This document shows, in pieces, positions 52,348-61,245 of a stretch of DNA of 64,000 bases. Source of the DNA: Microvirga sp. VF16. GTDB taxonomy: Bacteria > Pseudomonadota > Alphaproteobacteria > Rhizobiales > Beijerinckiaceae. Position 1 is the stretch's first letter, and each line of letters begins with the position of its first letter. Location: contig NZ_CP069355.1 in NCBI RefSeq assembly GCF_016864375.1, positions 682,001 to 746,000 on the forward strand, in the 5' to 3' direction. A program made the position numbers and the translations under genes. The notes beneath the pieces were generated by a model. That model was not told the origin of the DNA and ran no database searches. It saw only the letters and a list, made by a program, of their open reading frames with translations.

Positions 52348-53697
52348 CTAGATTATCTTTCCAGGGTTGAGTATTCCGTTGGGGTCGAGTGTGCGCTTGA
52401 TTGAACGCATCAAGTTAATTTCTGCGACGTTGCGGGAGTAGGACAAGTAAGCTCGTTTAAGGGTACCAATTCCATGCTCGGCGGAAATCGACCCTTGATA
52501 CTTTCTAACTCCATCATACACAATGTCGGCTATCCAGCCCTTGAGGTGATTGTCGATGGTACCAGCCGAAACGCACAGGTGTATATTGCCATCAGCCACA
52601 TGGCCAAAGGCAGAGATGTGAATGTCCGGGAGATTTTCATTAAGTGCAGCGGACACTTCTGTGACGTATCGATCGTGAACTGTCATTGGGAGGCTCACGT
52701 CAAACTCGATGAGGTCTGGAAACTCGGTCAATGCGAGACCTTCGCGGATAAGCCAAAAGCGGTCTCGCTCTGCCTCTGATTTGGCAATCAAGGCGTCCGA
52801 GATTACTTCTTCTTCAAGCATTCTTCCAAGAAGCTCCTCCATACAGGTGGTCTCACCAGATTGCTCAATGATGACAGCGAATGGACAATCGGTTTCAAAC
52901 GTCCTTACCCCTATCGCACGGGAGCTAAAGCGGAAGAACGGTCCCCACATTAACTCGAAAGCAGACAGTCCGGTCACTCCCTTTCGAGCTTGGCTAAGCA
53001 GTGTGAGGACCGCGTCAAAGCCATCCAAGGCGCAAAGCGCCGTAACTTGATGAGTGGGCAATGGTTCGAGCTTGATGACAGCCCGTGTAATGATACCCAA
53101 CGTTCCTTCAGAGCCAATGAAAAGCTGCTTCAAGTCATAGCCGCAATTATTCTTCTCCATTCGATTCAGCGACGACACGACGGTGCCGTCGGCCAGTACC
53201 GCCTCCAGCCCAAGTACGTTGTTACGGGTCATGCCACTGCTGATTACACGGATACCGCCCGCGTTCGTGGCAAGATTGCCTCCAATGTGACATGAGCCTC
53301 GGGCACCAAGATCGATGGGTAGACGAAATCCATGCACTTCCGCCGCCTGCTGAGCGACTTCTAGCACTGTACCGCACATCACCGTCATCGTGCCTGCGAC
53401 CGTATCGATCTCCTGAATACCGGTAAGAAGCTCCATCGCGATCACGATAGATTGATCGTCTGGATTGGCTCCACCAGCAAGGCCCGTCAGTCCACCTTGA
53501 ACAACCACCGGATTCCGAAAGCTGTTGCAGAGACGTAAAGTGGTCGAGACTTCTTCTACCGTGCGCGGCCGGATATACGCCATCGGCAGCTGCCTGCCGG
53601 TGCGACTGGCGTCACTTCGGGCCTTTTCCGGGATATGCTCTCCAGTCAGAACAACGTCGTCACCCAGAAGGTTTCGTAGCGATTCCAATAGCTTCAT
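52348..53697 (-). CDS. FAD-linked D-2-hydroxyacid dehydrogenase (GlcD/D-lactate dehydrogenase type)
   Basis: The 449-residue flavoprotein has a PCMH-type FAD domain (YIRPRTVEEVSTTLRLCNSF, VVVQGGLTGLAGGANPDDQS, RGSCHIGGNLATNAGGIRVI, KQLFIGSEGTLGIITRAVIK) and the C-terminal cap with FGHVADGNIHLCV and SAEHGIGTLKRAYL, including the His residues of the metal or substrate site. It oxidises D-lactate, D-2-hydroxyglutarate or similar. With the FMN enzyme (L-hydroxyacids) and the NAD enzyme at 54587, the region encodes three hydroxyacid dehydrogenases of different stereochemistry or cofactor. Confidence 0.88.
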   Translation of the reverse strand: MKLLESLRNLLGDDVVLTGEHIPEKARSDASRTGRQLPMAYIRPRTVEEVSTTLRLCNSFRNPVVVQGGLTGLAGGANPDDQSIVIAMELLTGIQEIDTVAGTMTVMCGTVLEVAQQAAEVHGFRLPIDLGARGSCHIGGNLATNAGGIRVISSGMTRNNVLGLEAVLADGTVVSSLNRMEKNNCGYDLKQLFIGSEGTLGIITRAVIKLEPLPTHQVTALCALDGFDAVLTLLSQARKGVTGLSAFELMWGPFFRFSSRAIGVRTFETDCPFAVIIEQSGETTCMEELLGRMLEEEVISDALIAKSEAERDRFWLIREGLALTEFPDLIEFDVSLPMTVHDRYVTEVSAALNENLPDIHISAFGHVADGNIHLCVSAGTIDNHLKGWIADIVYDGVRKYQGSISAEHGIGTLKRAYLSYSRNVAEINLMRSIKRTLDPNGILNPGKII

Positions 53698-54586
53698 ACG
53701 ATCTCATCCATGACCGGGTCAGTTTGATTTTCTTGGGTGAAATAACAGCCATTGCTGGACGGCGGTTTGCTGCGCCTGTGAACGACGCTCACCCATTGCA
53801 AGGCCAGTGCGTCGTCGGCCAAGGATTTAGGACAAGACTGACGATTGATGATGTTGTTCGAGGACTGTGGAAGCAAGAGATGGCAAGCTTCTGTGACACT
53901 GGCGCTTCTTACATGGCCATGGTTTAATCCGAACAGCGTGTGCTCTCGAACGCCAATCAATGTGCAGTCGGTGGTCGCGCGTCGGCCATAGCCAGATCTT
54001 GGTCCGGACGGCGCAGCCTAAATAGGCGCACACACCACCGGCCTAGTGTTTCTGCGAAACTATCGATGGAATCCGGTTCACCTTGAAGCCTGCTCTCGGT
54101 GGATTCGTACGAATCGTTAACGTCGACCCATGAGAACGCTCCCGCCATGATGACACGATAATCGGTGCTTCTTCCCATCGGTTCATCTCTCCTAGCTGGT
54201 GCGATCTAGCCTACGCCCAACGATTGTCCGAAGCGTTCCGCCGGCCTGTCCTGGAAGGCGCAACCCCAAATCAATCGATCTAGTAAGTCATCTGGCGCGG
54301 GTTCTCACGATATTCTTGGCATCATCTTCCTAAAGCTTTCACCAAAACTGTTGCACATCTCTTCCTGCGCCGTCAGACAAAGAGTTGCCCGTCAGCAGCT
54401 CGGTTGATTGCGCGTCGAGCGGCTCTTTCCGCCGCTCGACGCGCTCCACTCGGTCCTGTGAAACTCAAGAGATCGCGTAAAGGCTGTCGACAAGTACCGT
54501 CGATTTATGCGGTGGTATGATCGTCGACGCTTCAGTGCATGCCTTTCTCAAGTTACACATTATAGAATACATCTATGCTTTAGCAG
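53698..54586. other. Intergenic with a strong hairpin
   Basis: No convincing gene. The frame at 53957-54178 has no ribosome site or motif. The stretch ends with the 11-bp stem hairpin at 54412-54442. Confidence 0.4.
54412..54442. terminator. Long perfect hairpin downstream of the D-2-hydroxyacid dehydrogenase gene
   Basis: GCGTCGAGCGG (54412-54422) pairs perfectly with CCGCTCGACGC (54432-54442) over a 9-base loop. There is no T-run, but the stem lies 145 bp beyond the minus-strand gene end and may terminate or stabilise its transcript. Confidence 0.4.
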
Positions 54587-55612
54587 TCAGTAGCCAAGGT
54601 CAAGGTTGACTTCGCGGACCATGTGTTCACCGGAAAAGAACTGCGCAACATTCTGCGTGCCCCACGCGATATTCCGCTCAAGAACATCGTCCGCATTGGC
54701 GGCCTGGTCATCTGAGACAATGACATTCGGCAATTGATGGATCCCCAAGCGCGGCAAAAAACCGATAGGGAACGATCGTCCATACTGATAGATCGGCCAA
54801 ACGTCGGAGGCGTACCCGCGCAAACGTCCCGACTTGAGAGCGTCGTACAACGGCCTTTCCTGAACAATGCTTCCGCGGGAGATATTGATAAGATACGCGG
54901 TAGGCTTCATTGCATCCAATTCGTCTTGGCCCCAGAACTGATCAGTTTCCGGAGTATTCGGCGCCGCGAGGACCACATAATCGGATTGAGCGATCACGGA
55001 GTGAAGGTCATCCATTCCGTACATCTCGTCAACGTACTCGGATGCCTTGTCTTTGTTACGACGGATACCGAGAACTCGCATGTCAAAGCCTTTGGCATGC
55101 TTGGCAATCCGCTCACCGATATTGCCGACGCCAATCAAACCCATTGTGCGGTTGTGCAGCATTCCGGAGCGATGTTCGTCGGCATAGAGCGGGAAGAGCC
55201 GATCCCCTTGCCGCATAACGTTGTGCTTCTTGATTGTCTGCTTGGCCAACGCCAGGACAAACATCATAGCCTGTTCGGCAACAGCAACTCCGTTTGCGCC
55301 GCGGATGTTTGCTAGTTTAACGCCGCGCTCCTTGAACAGCGACGTTGCGCCCATCATGCGCAGATCGTCAACACCTGAGTGCAGCCAGGAGAACACCTTC
55401 AGGTTCTTCGCAATGTCCAAGATCCCATCGGGAACGCTGAAGGCGATAATTGCGTCAGCATCGGCGGCGAGATGCTTCGTGTGAGCGTAGGAACAGTCGA
55501 ATCGGGAGAGATAGTCACCTTTAGGGGCCACCACTTCAGTTCCGCGTGGTAGCGCGCTCTTTATAGATGCAATCTCGTCGTCAGTTGCGTACCACAGGCA
55601 TAAAACTTTCAT
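54587..55612 (-). CDS. NAD(P)-dependent D-2-hydroxyacid dehydrogenase
   Basis: The 341-residue protein starts MKVLCLWYATDDEIASIK; an upstream TTG extension is possible but has no family support. The D-2-hydroxyacid dehydrogenase fold is visible: substrate domain (WLHSGVDDLRMM, ANIRGANGVAVAEQAMMFVL), Rossmann motif RTMGLIGVGNIGERIAKHAK, and catalytic region APNTPETDQFWGQDELDAMK with LINISRGSIVQERPL. The His of the last motif is replaced by other residues around ASDVWPIYQYG, as in some GyaR/GhrA-like members. It probably reduces or oxidises a 2-oxo/2-hydroxyacid made in this region. Confidence 0.82.
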   Translation of the reverse strand: MKVLCLWYATDDEIASIKSALPRGTEVVAPKGDYLSRFDCSYAHTKHLAADADAIIAFSVPDGILDIAKNLKVFSWLHSGVDDLRMMGATSLFKERGVKLANIRGANGVAVAEQAMMFVLALAKQTIKKHNVMRQGDRLFPLYADEHRSGMLHNRTMGLIGVGNIGERIAKHAKGFDMRVLGIRRNKDKASEYVDEMYGMDDLHSVIAQSDYVVLAAPNTPETDQFWGQDELDAMKPTAYLINISRGSIVQERPLYDALKSGRLRGYASDVWPIYQYGRSFPIGFLPRLGIHQLPNVIVSDDQAANADDVLERNIAWGTQNVAQFFSGEHMVREVNLDLGY

Positions 55613-56404
55613 GGCCTTCACTTTCTCGATGTTCCTGACTGCGGTCGAGGTCACGCCGCTCAAGTAATATATCCACAAGGCCCGACCTCTTTCATGCGAA
55701 AATGCGGTCAGTCGTGGGTAAAATCTGCGTTCTGCTGATGCACGGCAACATATTTCACCATATGCCAGGCTAAGGCGTCGAAAGAAACGCTAGTTCGAGA
55801 GAGTTCGCTTAGCAGCGTCGACATCTGGTCAAGCTTCCCGCGGCAGGATGTCTGGTGATCGATGCTTTGCTAAAACCCGTGTGGCGTCCGCGGCAAGAAC
55901 AAGTATCTGTTTGGAGCCCAGACCCCGCCTCTCGCTACCCGTGCGATTAATGCGCCTACAGAGTCGGAACCCTCGCTGCGGTTTAAAGAGTTAGCAGCAG
56001 ATTTGGCACTCTCCTTCGAAGGTCGCCAGCAATCGCATAACACTGAATGCTGCAGCCTCCAGCTGCCAGAAAAGGCAGTGCCACGCGGGCCGCTTTTCCC
56101 AGTAGGGCTATCACACCGCTTAGCGAGCAGCCCCGACGCTGCGGCAATTTGGCAAAGAGCCACCTCGAGAAAGGTAACTTTGATTTCTTGAACACAGAGA
56201 TTTCCGCCAGCGGGCGCATGTCCTAGGCTCAGGACGTCTCCGGTAGCGTACTGCCTTCGGGCGGCAGTCGTCGCATGAGTATCGATGCCCAGGCGTTTGC
56301 GGGTTTCATGCTCGAATGAGTGGATCGTCAAATGGGTCCCGGGTCAACTCACAAGTCCACTTTGTTGGTGCTTGCGAAACGCGCTCGAATGGCGATCTCT
56401 CCAG
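55613..56404. other. Intergenic, nothing assigned
   Basis: A 153-codon minus-strand frame (55870-56331) is open but unrecognised and lacks a good start site. It is left uncalled. Confidence 0.35.
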
Positions 56405-57784
56405 CTAGAAAAGAATCGGCTCAGGCTCGCTGTGCAGCAAATTGTTGACCACACTGAGGCCTCGGGTGAGCTCTTCCTCGGTGACAGCTCCAATTGCAAC
56501 GCGCACTGCGGGGTGACTTTCTGAGATTGCAAACAGCGCGCCGCGGGCCAATGCCACCCCTTGCTTGCGCGCATGTGATACAAACTCGTCTTCCGGAAAC
56601 CGGCTCCCCAAAGGCAACCAGATGTGGAGGCTCCCGTGGTTCGAACAGTAATCGACGCCTTTCAGCGCAGCTGCAACAAGTTTGTGCCGCTTGAGGAGTG
56701 CCGCACGTTGCCAGTGGACCAATTCCGTGCATGTCCCATCCTCAACCCAGCGCGCTGCGATCTCCGCGACCAAGGGTGTAGCAGTCCAGTTTGTCACTAT
56801 CTGGCGATTCTCCACGGCGGGGAAAAGGCGCTCAGGTGCTACGAGGTAACCAACGCGCAAGCCGGACATGACGGGTTTGGTGAAACTCGTGATATAGATG
56901 GTACGCTCAGGTGCAAGAGAGTGAAAAGTCGGAGGTCTCTTCTCAACAAGCGGGCCGAGGGCGTCGTCCTCAATGATCTGCAGGTCGTATTTGCGGGCTA
57001 TGTCGACAAGTTCGGTCCGGCGGCGCTCGTTGGAGATATAGGCAGTTGGGCCGAGGGCGCTTGGCATCATAAAGAGAGCACGAATCGCCTTTTGTTGGCA
57101 AAGACTCTCAAGGGCCTCAGGAACAATCCCGTCGCCATCGATTGGCACGCCCTGTACTTGCAATCCTAAATATGAGGCCAATGGCAACAGAACATGAAGC
57201 CCTGTTGCTTCCGTCGCTATCGTCATGCCAGGTTGGCATACCGTCATAAATGCGATTGTGAGGGCGGGTGTGCCACCGTTGGTTAAATGAATATTCCTCT
57301 CGTTCGTGTCGACGCCGCAGAACCGCAACCAACTCGTAGCAATTGCGCGATGGCGGGCGAACATTGCGCTAGGGCGAGAACCAAACACAGCGCTGGCCGG
57401 CAAATCAACCGCTAGCTGCCCGAGAGCCGATTTCATCCGTTCGAGATGCAATGCGTTCGACACAGGCTTCAGGATTGAGAGGTCAATCAGTCCAGGGGGG
57501 CGTTCGGGCATGAACGGTGTGATGGGTTCAGAGTTGGCGTTCGTTGTTCTGATAAACGTGCCGCGCCCAGTTTCTCCACTTACGAGTCCGCGACGGGTAA
57601 GTTCTTCGTAGGCCCGAGACACGGTCGGCAGTGAAACGCCTAGCTTGTAGGCAAGTTGCCTTTGGGGTGGCAGCTGCTCGCCCGGCTTCAGGGCTCCAGA
57701 AGAGACCGCTTGCGCAATATGGTCAGCAATCGACAAAAAGTAAGGCGGTTTAAGACCTTCCTTTGATATTGCCCAGATTGTCAT
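56405..57784 (-). CDS. enuR: MocR-family regulator of ectoine catabolism, EnuR-like
   Basis: The 459-residue protein combines a GntR winged helix at residues 10-80 (GEQLPPQRQLAYKLGVSLPT, RGLVSGETGRGTFIRT) with an aminotransferase-like domain carrying the PLP lysine Lys303 in YITSFTKPVMSGLRVGYLV. EnuR regulators are MocR proteins encoded beside ehu/eut or doe genes and respond to ectoine-degradation intermediates (acetyl-diaminobutyrate or diaminobutyrate) that react with PLP. Divergent position before ehuB, with 317 bp between, supports this call. Confidence 0.82.
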   Translation of the reverse strand: MTIWAISKEGLKPPYFLSIADHIAQAVSSGALKPGEQLPPQRQLAYKLGVSLPTVSRAYEELTRRGLVSGETGRGTFIRTTNANSEPITPFMPERPPGLIDLSILKPVSNALHLERMKSALGQLAVDLPASAVFGSRPSAMFARHRAIATSWLRFCGVDTNERNIHLTNGGTPALTIAFMTVCQPGMTIATEATGLHVLLPLASYLGLQVQGVPIDGDGIVPEALESLCQQKAIRALFMMPSALGPTAYISNERRRTELVDIARKYDLQIIEDDALGPLVEKRPPTFHSLAPERTIYITSFTKPVMSGLRVGYLVAPERLFPAVENRQIVTNWTATPLVAEIAARWVEDGTCTELVHWQRAALLKRHKLVAAALKGVDYCSNHGSLHIWLPLGSRFPEDEFVSHARKQGVALARGALFAISESHPAVRVAIGAVTEEELTRGLSVVNNLLHSEPEPILF

Positions 57785-57844
57785 GCACCAAGTCCCGCTG
57801 GCATTTGCCGATTACCCCGAGAGATCAAGCAAAAATTGTAGGCT

Positions 57845-57898
57845 TTGTATAGCTTATCCGCCGACCAGGCGGTATCGCTTTATATTGCTATTATACAA
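57845..57898. promoter_or_regulatory. Inverted repeats in the enuR-ehuB control region
   Basis: TTGTATA (57845-57851) and TATACAA (57892-57898) are perfect inverted arms 40 bp apart. Between them CCGCC/GGCGG forms a small hairpin (57858-57872). A TTGACA box (57908-57913) follows on the plus strand. The arms are candidate regulator half-sites flanking divergent promoters. Confidence 0.4.
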
Positions 57899-58101
57899 TT
57901 TAAGCAATTGACACCATTATTTGCGATTGTCATGTTCGCCACAGGCAAGTGGAGTAAGCGCTGCTTGCTTAGACCGTGGCGGTACCTTGCGCGGCAGTTG
58001 CGCCTTAGGCGCATAGGCGGTGGCGAGACAAGCTGCTCAGACGACTTTTAGCAACGCGTGCCAAGTAACGCGGTCTCAAGATCAAACCTAAGGGAACAGC
58101 A

Positions 58102-58965
58102 ATGAAACGGAAAACTGCCTCTTTACTCAACGATCCCCGCCGGACGCGCGCTGCGCTGGTCATGGCCTTGGCTGTGATAGCAGCCGGTTCCGCCGCTGCA
58201 GAGACCTTGGACGTCAACCAGCAGGTCTCGATCGCGGTCGCCGGTGAGCCGCCTTACACAGAATTGAAGCCCGATGGTACGTTGAGCGGCGCTGGGCCCG
58301 ATATTGATCGCCGGTCACTTGAACTCTCGGGCCTCAAAAACTTCAAGGGCGAACTCATTCCGTACGGTGCGCAGATACCAGCCGTGCAGGCAAAGCGCGT
58401 GAAAGTTCTTTCATCAGGCTCTCTCAACATTCGCCCCGAGAGATGCACTCAAGTCAATTTCGCAGAGCCTGCCATCTGCACGTCACAAGCCTTCCTCATC
58501 CGCTCTGACATGGCCGGCAAGTTCAAGAGCTACAAGGACTTTGCAGCTCTGGGCCTTAAGCTGGGAGCTGGCGCAGGGACCTTGCAAGCGAAAGATGCAA
58601 TGGCGGCAGGTGTAAAGAAAGAGAACGTGATCCCGTATCCAGATACGGTCAGCGCGGTCAAGATGCTGCAGGACAAACGGATCGACGCCATTGCCCTCAA
58701 CGATGCGGGTGTCATCGATATGAAAAAGCGCTCTGGTGATGAAACCTTACAGGTAGTTATGCCGATCGAGAATACTCCGATCGATTGCGCTGCTGCAGCC
58801 TTCAACAAAGATGACACTGCGCTCCGCGACGCCTACAATGCTGGGTATAAGAAACTCAAGGATAGTGGCGAGTACGAAAAGATCATGGCCAAGTACGGCC
58901 TCGAAAGCAACTACAAGCTCCTTGCTAGCGCCAAGTCGGCCGCCGAAATGTGCTCTCCCCAATAA
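58102..58965 (+). CDS. ehuB: Ectoine/hydroxyectoine ABC transporter, binding protein EhuB
   Basis: The 287-residue periplasmic family-3 binding protein has a signal peptide (AALVMALAVIAAGSAAAETL). EhuB-type blocks are visible: IAVAGEPPYTELKPDGTLSG, AGPDIDRRSLELSGLKNFKG, YGAQIPAVQAKRV and RPERCTQVNFAEPAIC. AAGGGAA precedes the ATG. It is the first gene of the ehuBACD-eut operon. A stem (GCCCGG/CCGGGC) follows the stop, as often seen where the binding protein must be made in excess. Confidence 0.88.
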   Translation: MKRKTASLLNDPRRTRAALVMALAVIAAGSAAAETLDVNQQVSIAVAGEPPYTELKPDGTLSGAGPDIDRRSLELSGLKNFKGELIPYGAQIPAVQAKRVKVLSSGSLNIRPERCTQVNFAEPAICTSQAFLIRSDMAGKFKSYKDFAALGLKLGAGAGTLQAKDAMAAGVKKENVIPYPDTVSAVKMLQDKRIDAIALNDAGVIDMKKRSGDETLQVVMPIENTPIDCAAAAFNKDDTALRDAYNAGYKKLKDSGEYEKIMAKYGLESNYKLLASAKSAAEMCSPQ

Positions 58966-58981
58966 GACGCTAAGCAATCAA

Positions 58982-59005
58982 GCCCGGTGACGAATGTTGC
59001 CGGGC
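58982..59005 (+). terminator. Intercistronic hairpin between ehuB and ehuA
   Basis: GCCCGG (58982-58987) pairs with CCGGGC (59000-59005) over a 12-base loop, with no T-run. Such stems protect the binding-protein message or partly end transcription. Confidence 0.45.
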
Positions 59006-59036
59006 GATGACGCCAACGCGGGAAGGAGACAGCGCG

Positions 59037-59852
59037 ATGGGACTGCACGTTGCACCAAGGGGCCCCGGCTGCCCGCCGATCATTGAATTCAGGAATGTCG
59101 AGAAACGTTATGGCTCACTCACGGTGCTGGATCGGCTTTCATTCTCGGTAATGCCCGGAGAACACCTTGCTTTGATTGGCCCATCGGGCTCCGGAAAGAC
59201 GACGATTCTTCGAATATTGATGACATTGGAGTCGGTGACTGCCGGAGACGTGATCGTCAATGGGGTTTGCCTTAACCACGAGCAGAAAAACGGCAGACAA
59301 GTGCCTTCCTCGGAAGCGCATCTACGGAAGATGCGCGCCGACTTCGGGATGGTATTCCAGCATTTTAATCTCTTCCCGCACAAGACCGCTCTTCAGAACG
59401 TCGCGCTTGCTCCTGTACTGACCCGGCGTTTGTCAAAAGCGGACGCCAAAGACCGCGCTCTGCAACTGCTCGAGAAGGTCGGGCTCGCCAGCAAAGCGGA
59501 CGAGTATCCCTCGCGCTTGTCAGGCGGCCAGAAACAACGTGTCGCGATCGCGCGCGCTCTCGCACTTCAGCCGAAGATCTTGCTTCTGGACGAAATTACC
59601 TCAGCCCTGGATCCCGAACTCGTTGAGGAGGTGCTTAACGTCATCACCGACCTTCGGAATGAAACAGACATGACGATGCTGCTTGTCACGCACGAGATGG
59701 GCTTCGCCAAAGACTTCGCGGATCGGGTGCTGTTCTTCGAACGTGGCAAGATCGTTGAGGAAGGCCCACCGGGTGAAATCTTCCAGTCGCCTCATCACGA
59801 GCGTACCAAGATGTTCCTCCGCAAGGTCATTGCCGCAGGGCACCGTGTCTGA
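59037..59852 (+). CDS. ehuA: Ectoine/hydroxyectoine ABC transporter, ATPase EhuA
   Basis: The start at 59037 follows GGAAGGAGA, giving 271 residues (MGLHVAPRGPGCPPIIEFRN). Walker A is GPSGSGKTTILR, signature LSGGQKQRVAIARAL, and Walker B LLLDEITSALDPE, with Ile where most family members have Pro. MGFAKDFADRVLFFERGKIV follows the H-loop. It energises uptake of ectoines through EhuC and EhuD. Confidence 0.88.
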   Translation: MGLHVAPRGPGCPPIIEFRNVEKRYGSLTVLDRLSFSVMPGEHLALIGPSGSGKTTILRILMTLESVTAGDVIVNGVCLNHEQKNGRQVPSSEAHLRKMRADFGMVFQHFNLFPHKTALQNVALAPVLTRRLSKADAKDRALQLLEKVGLASKADEYPSRLSGGQKQRVAIARALALQPKILLLDEITSALDPELVEEVLNVITDLRNETDMTMLLVTHEMGFAKDFADRVLFFERGKIVEEGPPGEIFQSPHHERTKMFLRKVIAAGHRV

Positions 59853-59887
59853 ATTGTGCTCGCTTACCTGCGAGCAGGGGTGATCAA

Positions 59888-60556
59888 GTGCAGAACGTTG
59901 AATCCTCTCTAGACTTTGGCTGGTTCATCCTGACTGGAGCTCTGGCTACCGTACAACTCACCGTCTTCAGCTGCATTTTGGCGTTGATGGTGGCATTGCT
60001 GACCGGCATAGCTCTTACGAACCAGAGTCTTTTCGTTCGGGCCGCAGCTCGGACTTATGTCGAGTTCTTCCGCGGCACGTCGGTTTTCGTCCAACTGTTC
60101 GCCGCCTACTTTGTTCTTCCATTTGTGGGCATCTCGCTGACCCCGATCCAGGCCGGTGTGCTGGCCCTCGGTCTAAACGGAGGGGCTTACGGTGCAGAAG
60201 TGGTCCGAGCTGCAATTAACGCGGTCGGTCGAGATCAGCGGGAAGCGACGATTGCATTGAACCTGACACGCTGGCAGGCACTGTGGTGGGTTGTTCTACC
60301 ACAAGCAGTTGTGTTGATGCTGCCAAGCTTCGGAAATCTGGCAATTGAAATCATGAAGGGAACAGCGGTTGCGTCTCTCATAACAGTCTCAGAACTGACC
60401 TTTCAAGCGCAGACGGTGCGGTCCCAAACAGGAGATACCGCAGTGCCCTTCCTTCTTATCATGGCCACTTATCTTGTGATCGCATCCGTGTTGATGAGCT
60501 TCGTACGCTGGCTCGAGAGACGCTTCGGACGCGGCATTGTTAACCCGGGCATGTGA
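59888..60556 (+). CDS. ehuC: Ectoine/hydroxyectoine ABC transporter, permease EhuC
   Basis: The 222-residue inner-membrane protein starts at a GTG and has the HisMQ permease pattern: LATVQLTVFSCILALMVALL, RTYVEFFRGTSVFVQLFAAY, GGAYGAEVVRAAINAVGRDQ and the EAA loop EATIALNLTRWQALWWVVLP. It ends just before ehuD; together they form a heterodimeric channel. Confidence 0.87.
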   Translation: MQNVESSLDFGWFILTGALATVQLTVFSCILALMVALLTGIALTNQSLFVRAAARTYVEFFRGTSVFVQLFAAYFVLPFVGISLTPIQAGVLALGLNGGAYGAEVVRAAINAVGRDQREATIALNLTRWQALWWVVLPQAVVLMLPSFGNLAIEIMKGTAVASLITVSELTFQAQTVRSQTGDTAVPFLLIMATYLVIASVLMSFVRWLERRFGRGIVNPGM

Positions 60557-60564
60557 GGTCAACA

Positions 60565-61224
60565 ATGGATTGGAGTTGGGAATTCGTCGCCGAGATAACA
60601 CCAAGCCTGTTGCAAGGCTTGGTCGTAACCGTGCAGATAACCTTGCTGTCGTCGGTAGTCGCATTAGTGATCGGATTGTTCTTCGCAATCGCCAAGATGT
60701 CTCCGATCTTTGTGCTGCGCCAGTCTACGATCCTAGTAACGGAAGCGATCAGAAGAACACCGCTGCTGGTGCAGCTTTACTTTCTCTTCTATGTCTTGCC
60801 TGACCTCGGGATCGTTTTGTCTCCCCTCGTCGCCGGCACGATCGGCCTCGGGCTGCACTACGGCACGTACGTGTCTGAAGTCTACCGCGCGGGAATTCAG
60901 AACGTTCCAGCAGGTCAGTGGGAGGCTGCGCGAGCGTGCAATCTGACAGTGTGGCAGACCTGGACACAGATCGTGTTGCCGCAAGCCATTCCCCCAATGA
61001 TTCCGCCTCTCGGGAACTACGTCATCGCGATGTTCAAGGAAACACCGATCCTATCGGCGATCACCGTGCTCGATCTTATGGGTGAAGCGCTTGCTCAAGC
61101 TAACTTCAGCTACCGCTATCTCGAACCCATCACTCTGGTCGCCTTTGGCTTCTTGACGGTCAGCCTGTGCTCAGCGGCCATTATCAAACTCCTAGAAGCC
61201 CGTTTGAACCTTCGTGCTGCTTGA
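60565..61224 (+). CDS. ehuD: Ectoine/hydroxyectoine ABC transporter, permease EhuD
   Basis: The start at 60565 (MDWSWEFVAEITPSLLQGLV) follows GAGGT. The 219-residue inner-membrane protein has the same fold as EhuC: QITLLSSVVALVIGLFFAIA, RRTPLLVQLYFLFYVLPDLG, GTYVSEVYRAGIQNVPAGQW and the loop EAARACNLTVWQTWTQIVLP. The next gene, eutD, follows after 21 bp. Confidence 0.87.
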   Translation: MDWSWEFVAEITPSLLQGLVVTVQITLLSSVVALVIGLFFAIAKMSPIFVLRQSTILVTEAIRRTPLLVQLYFLFYVLPDLGIVLSPLVAGTIGLGLHYGTYVSEVYRAGIQNVPAGQWEAARACNLTVWQTWTQIVLPQAIPPMIPPLGNYVIAMFKETPILSAITVLDLMGEALAQANFSYRYLEPITLVAFGFLTVSLCSAAIIKLLEARLNLRAA

Positions 61225-61245
61225 GCACTAGAATAAGAGGATAGC

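Noticed and set aside
55870..56331. 153-codon minus-strand frame before enuR
   Set aside because: No start site, domain or conserved neighbour supports it.
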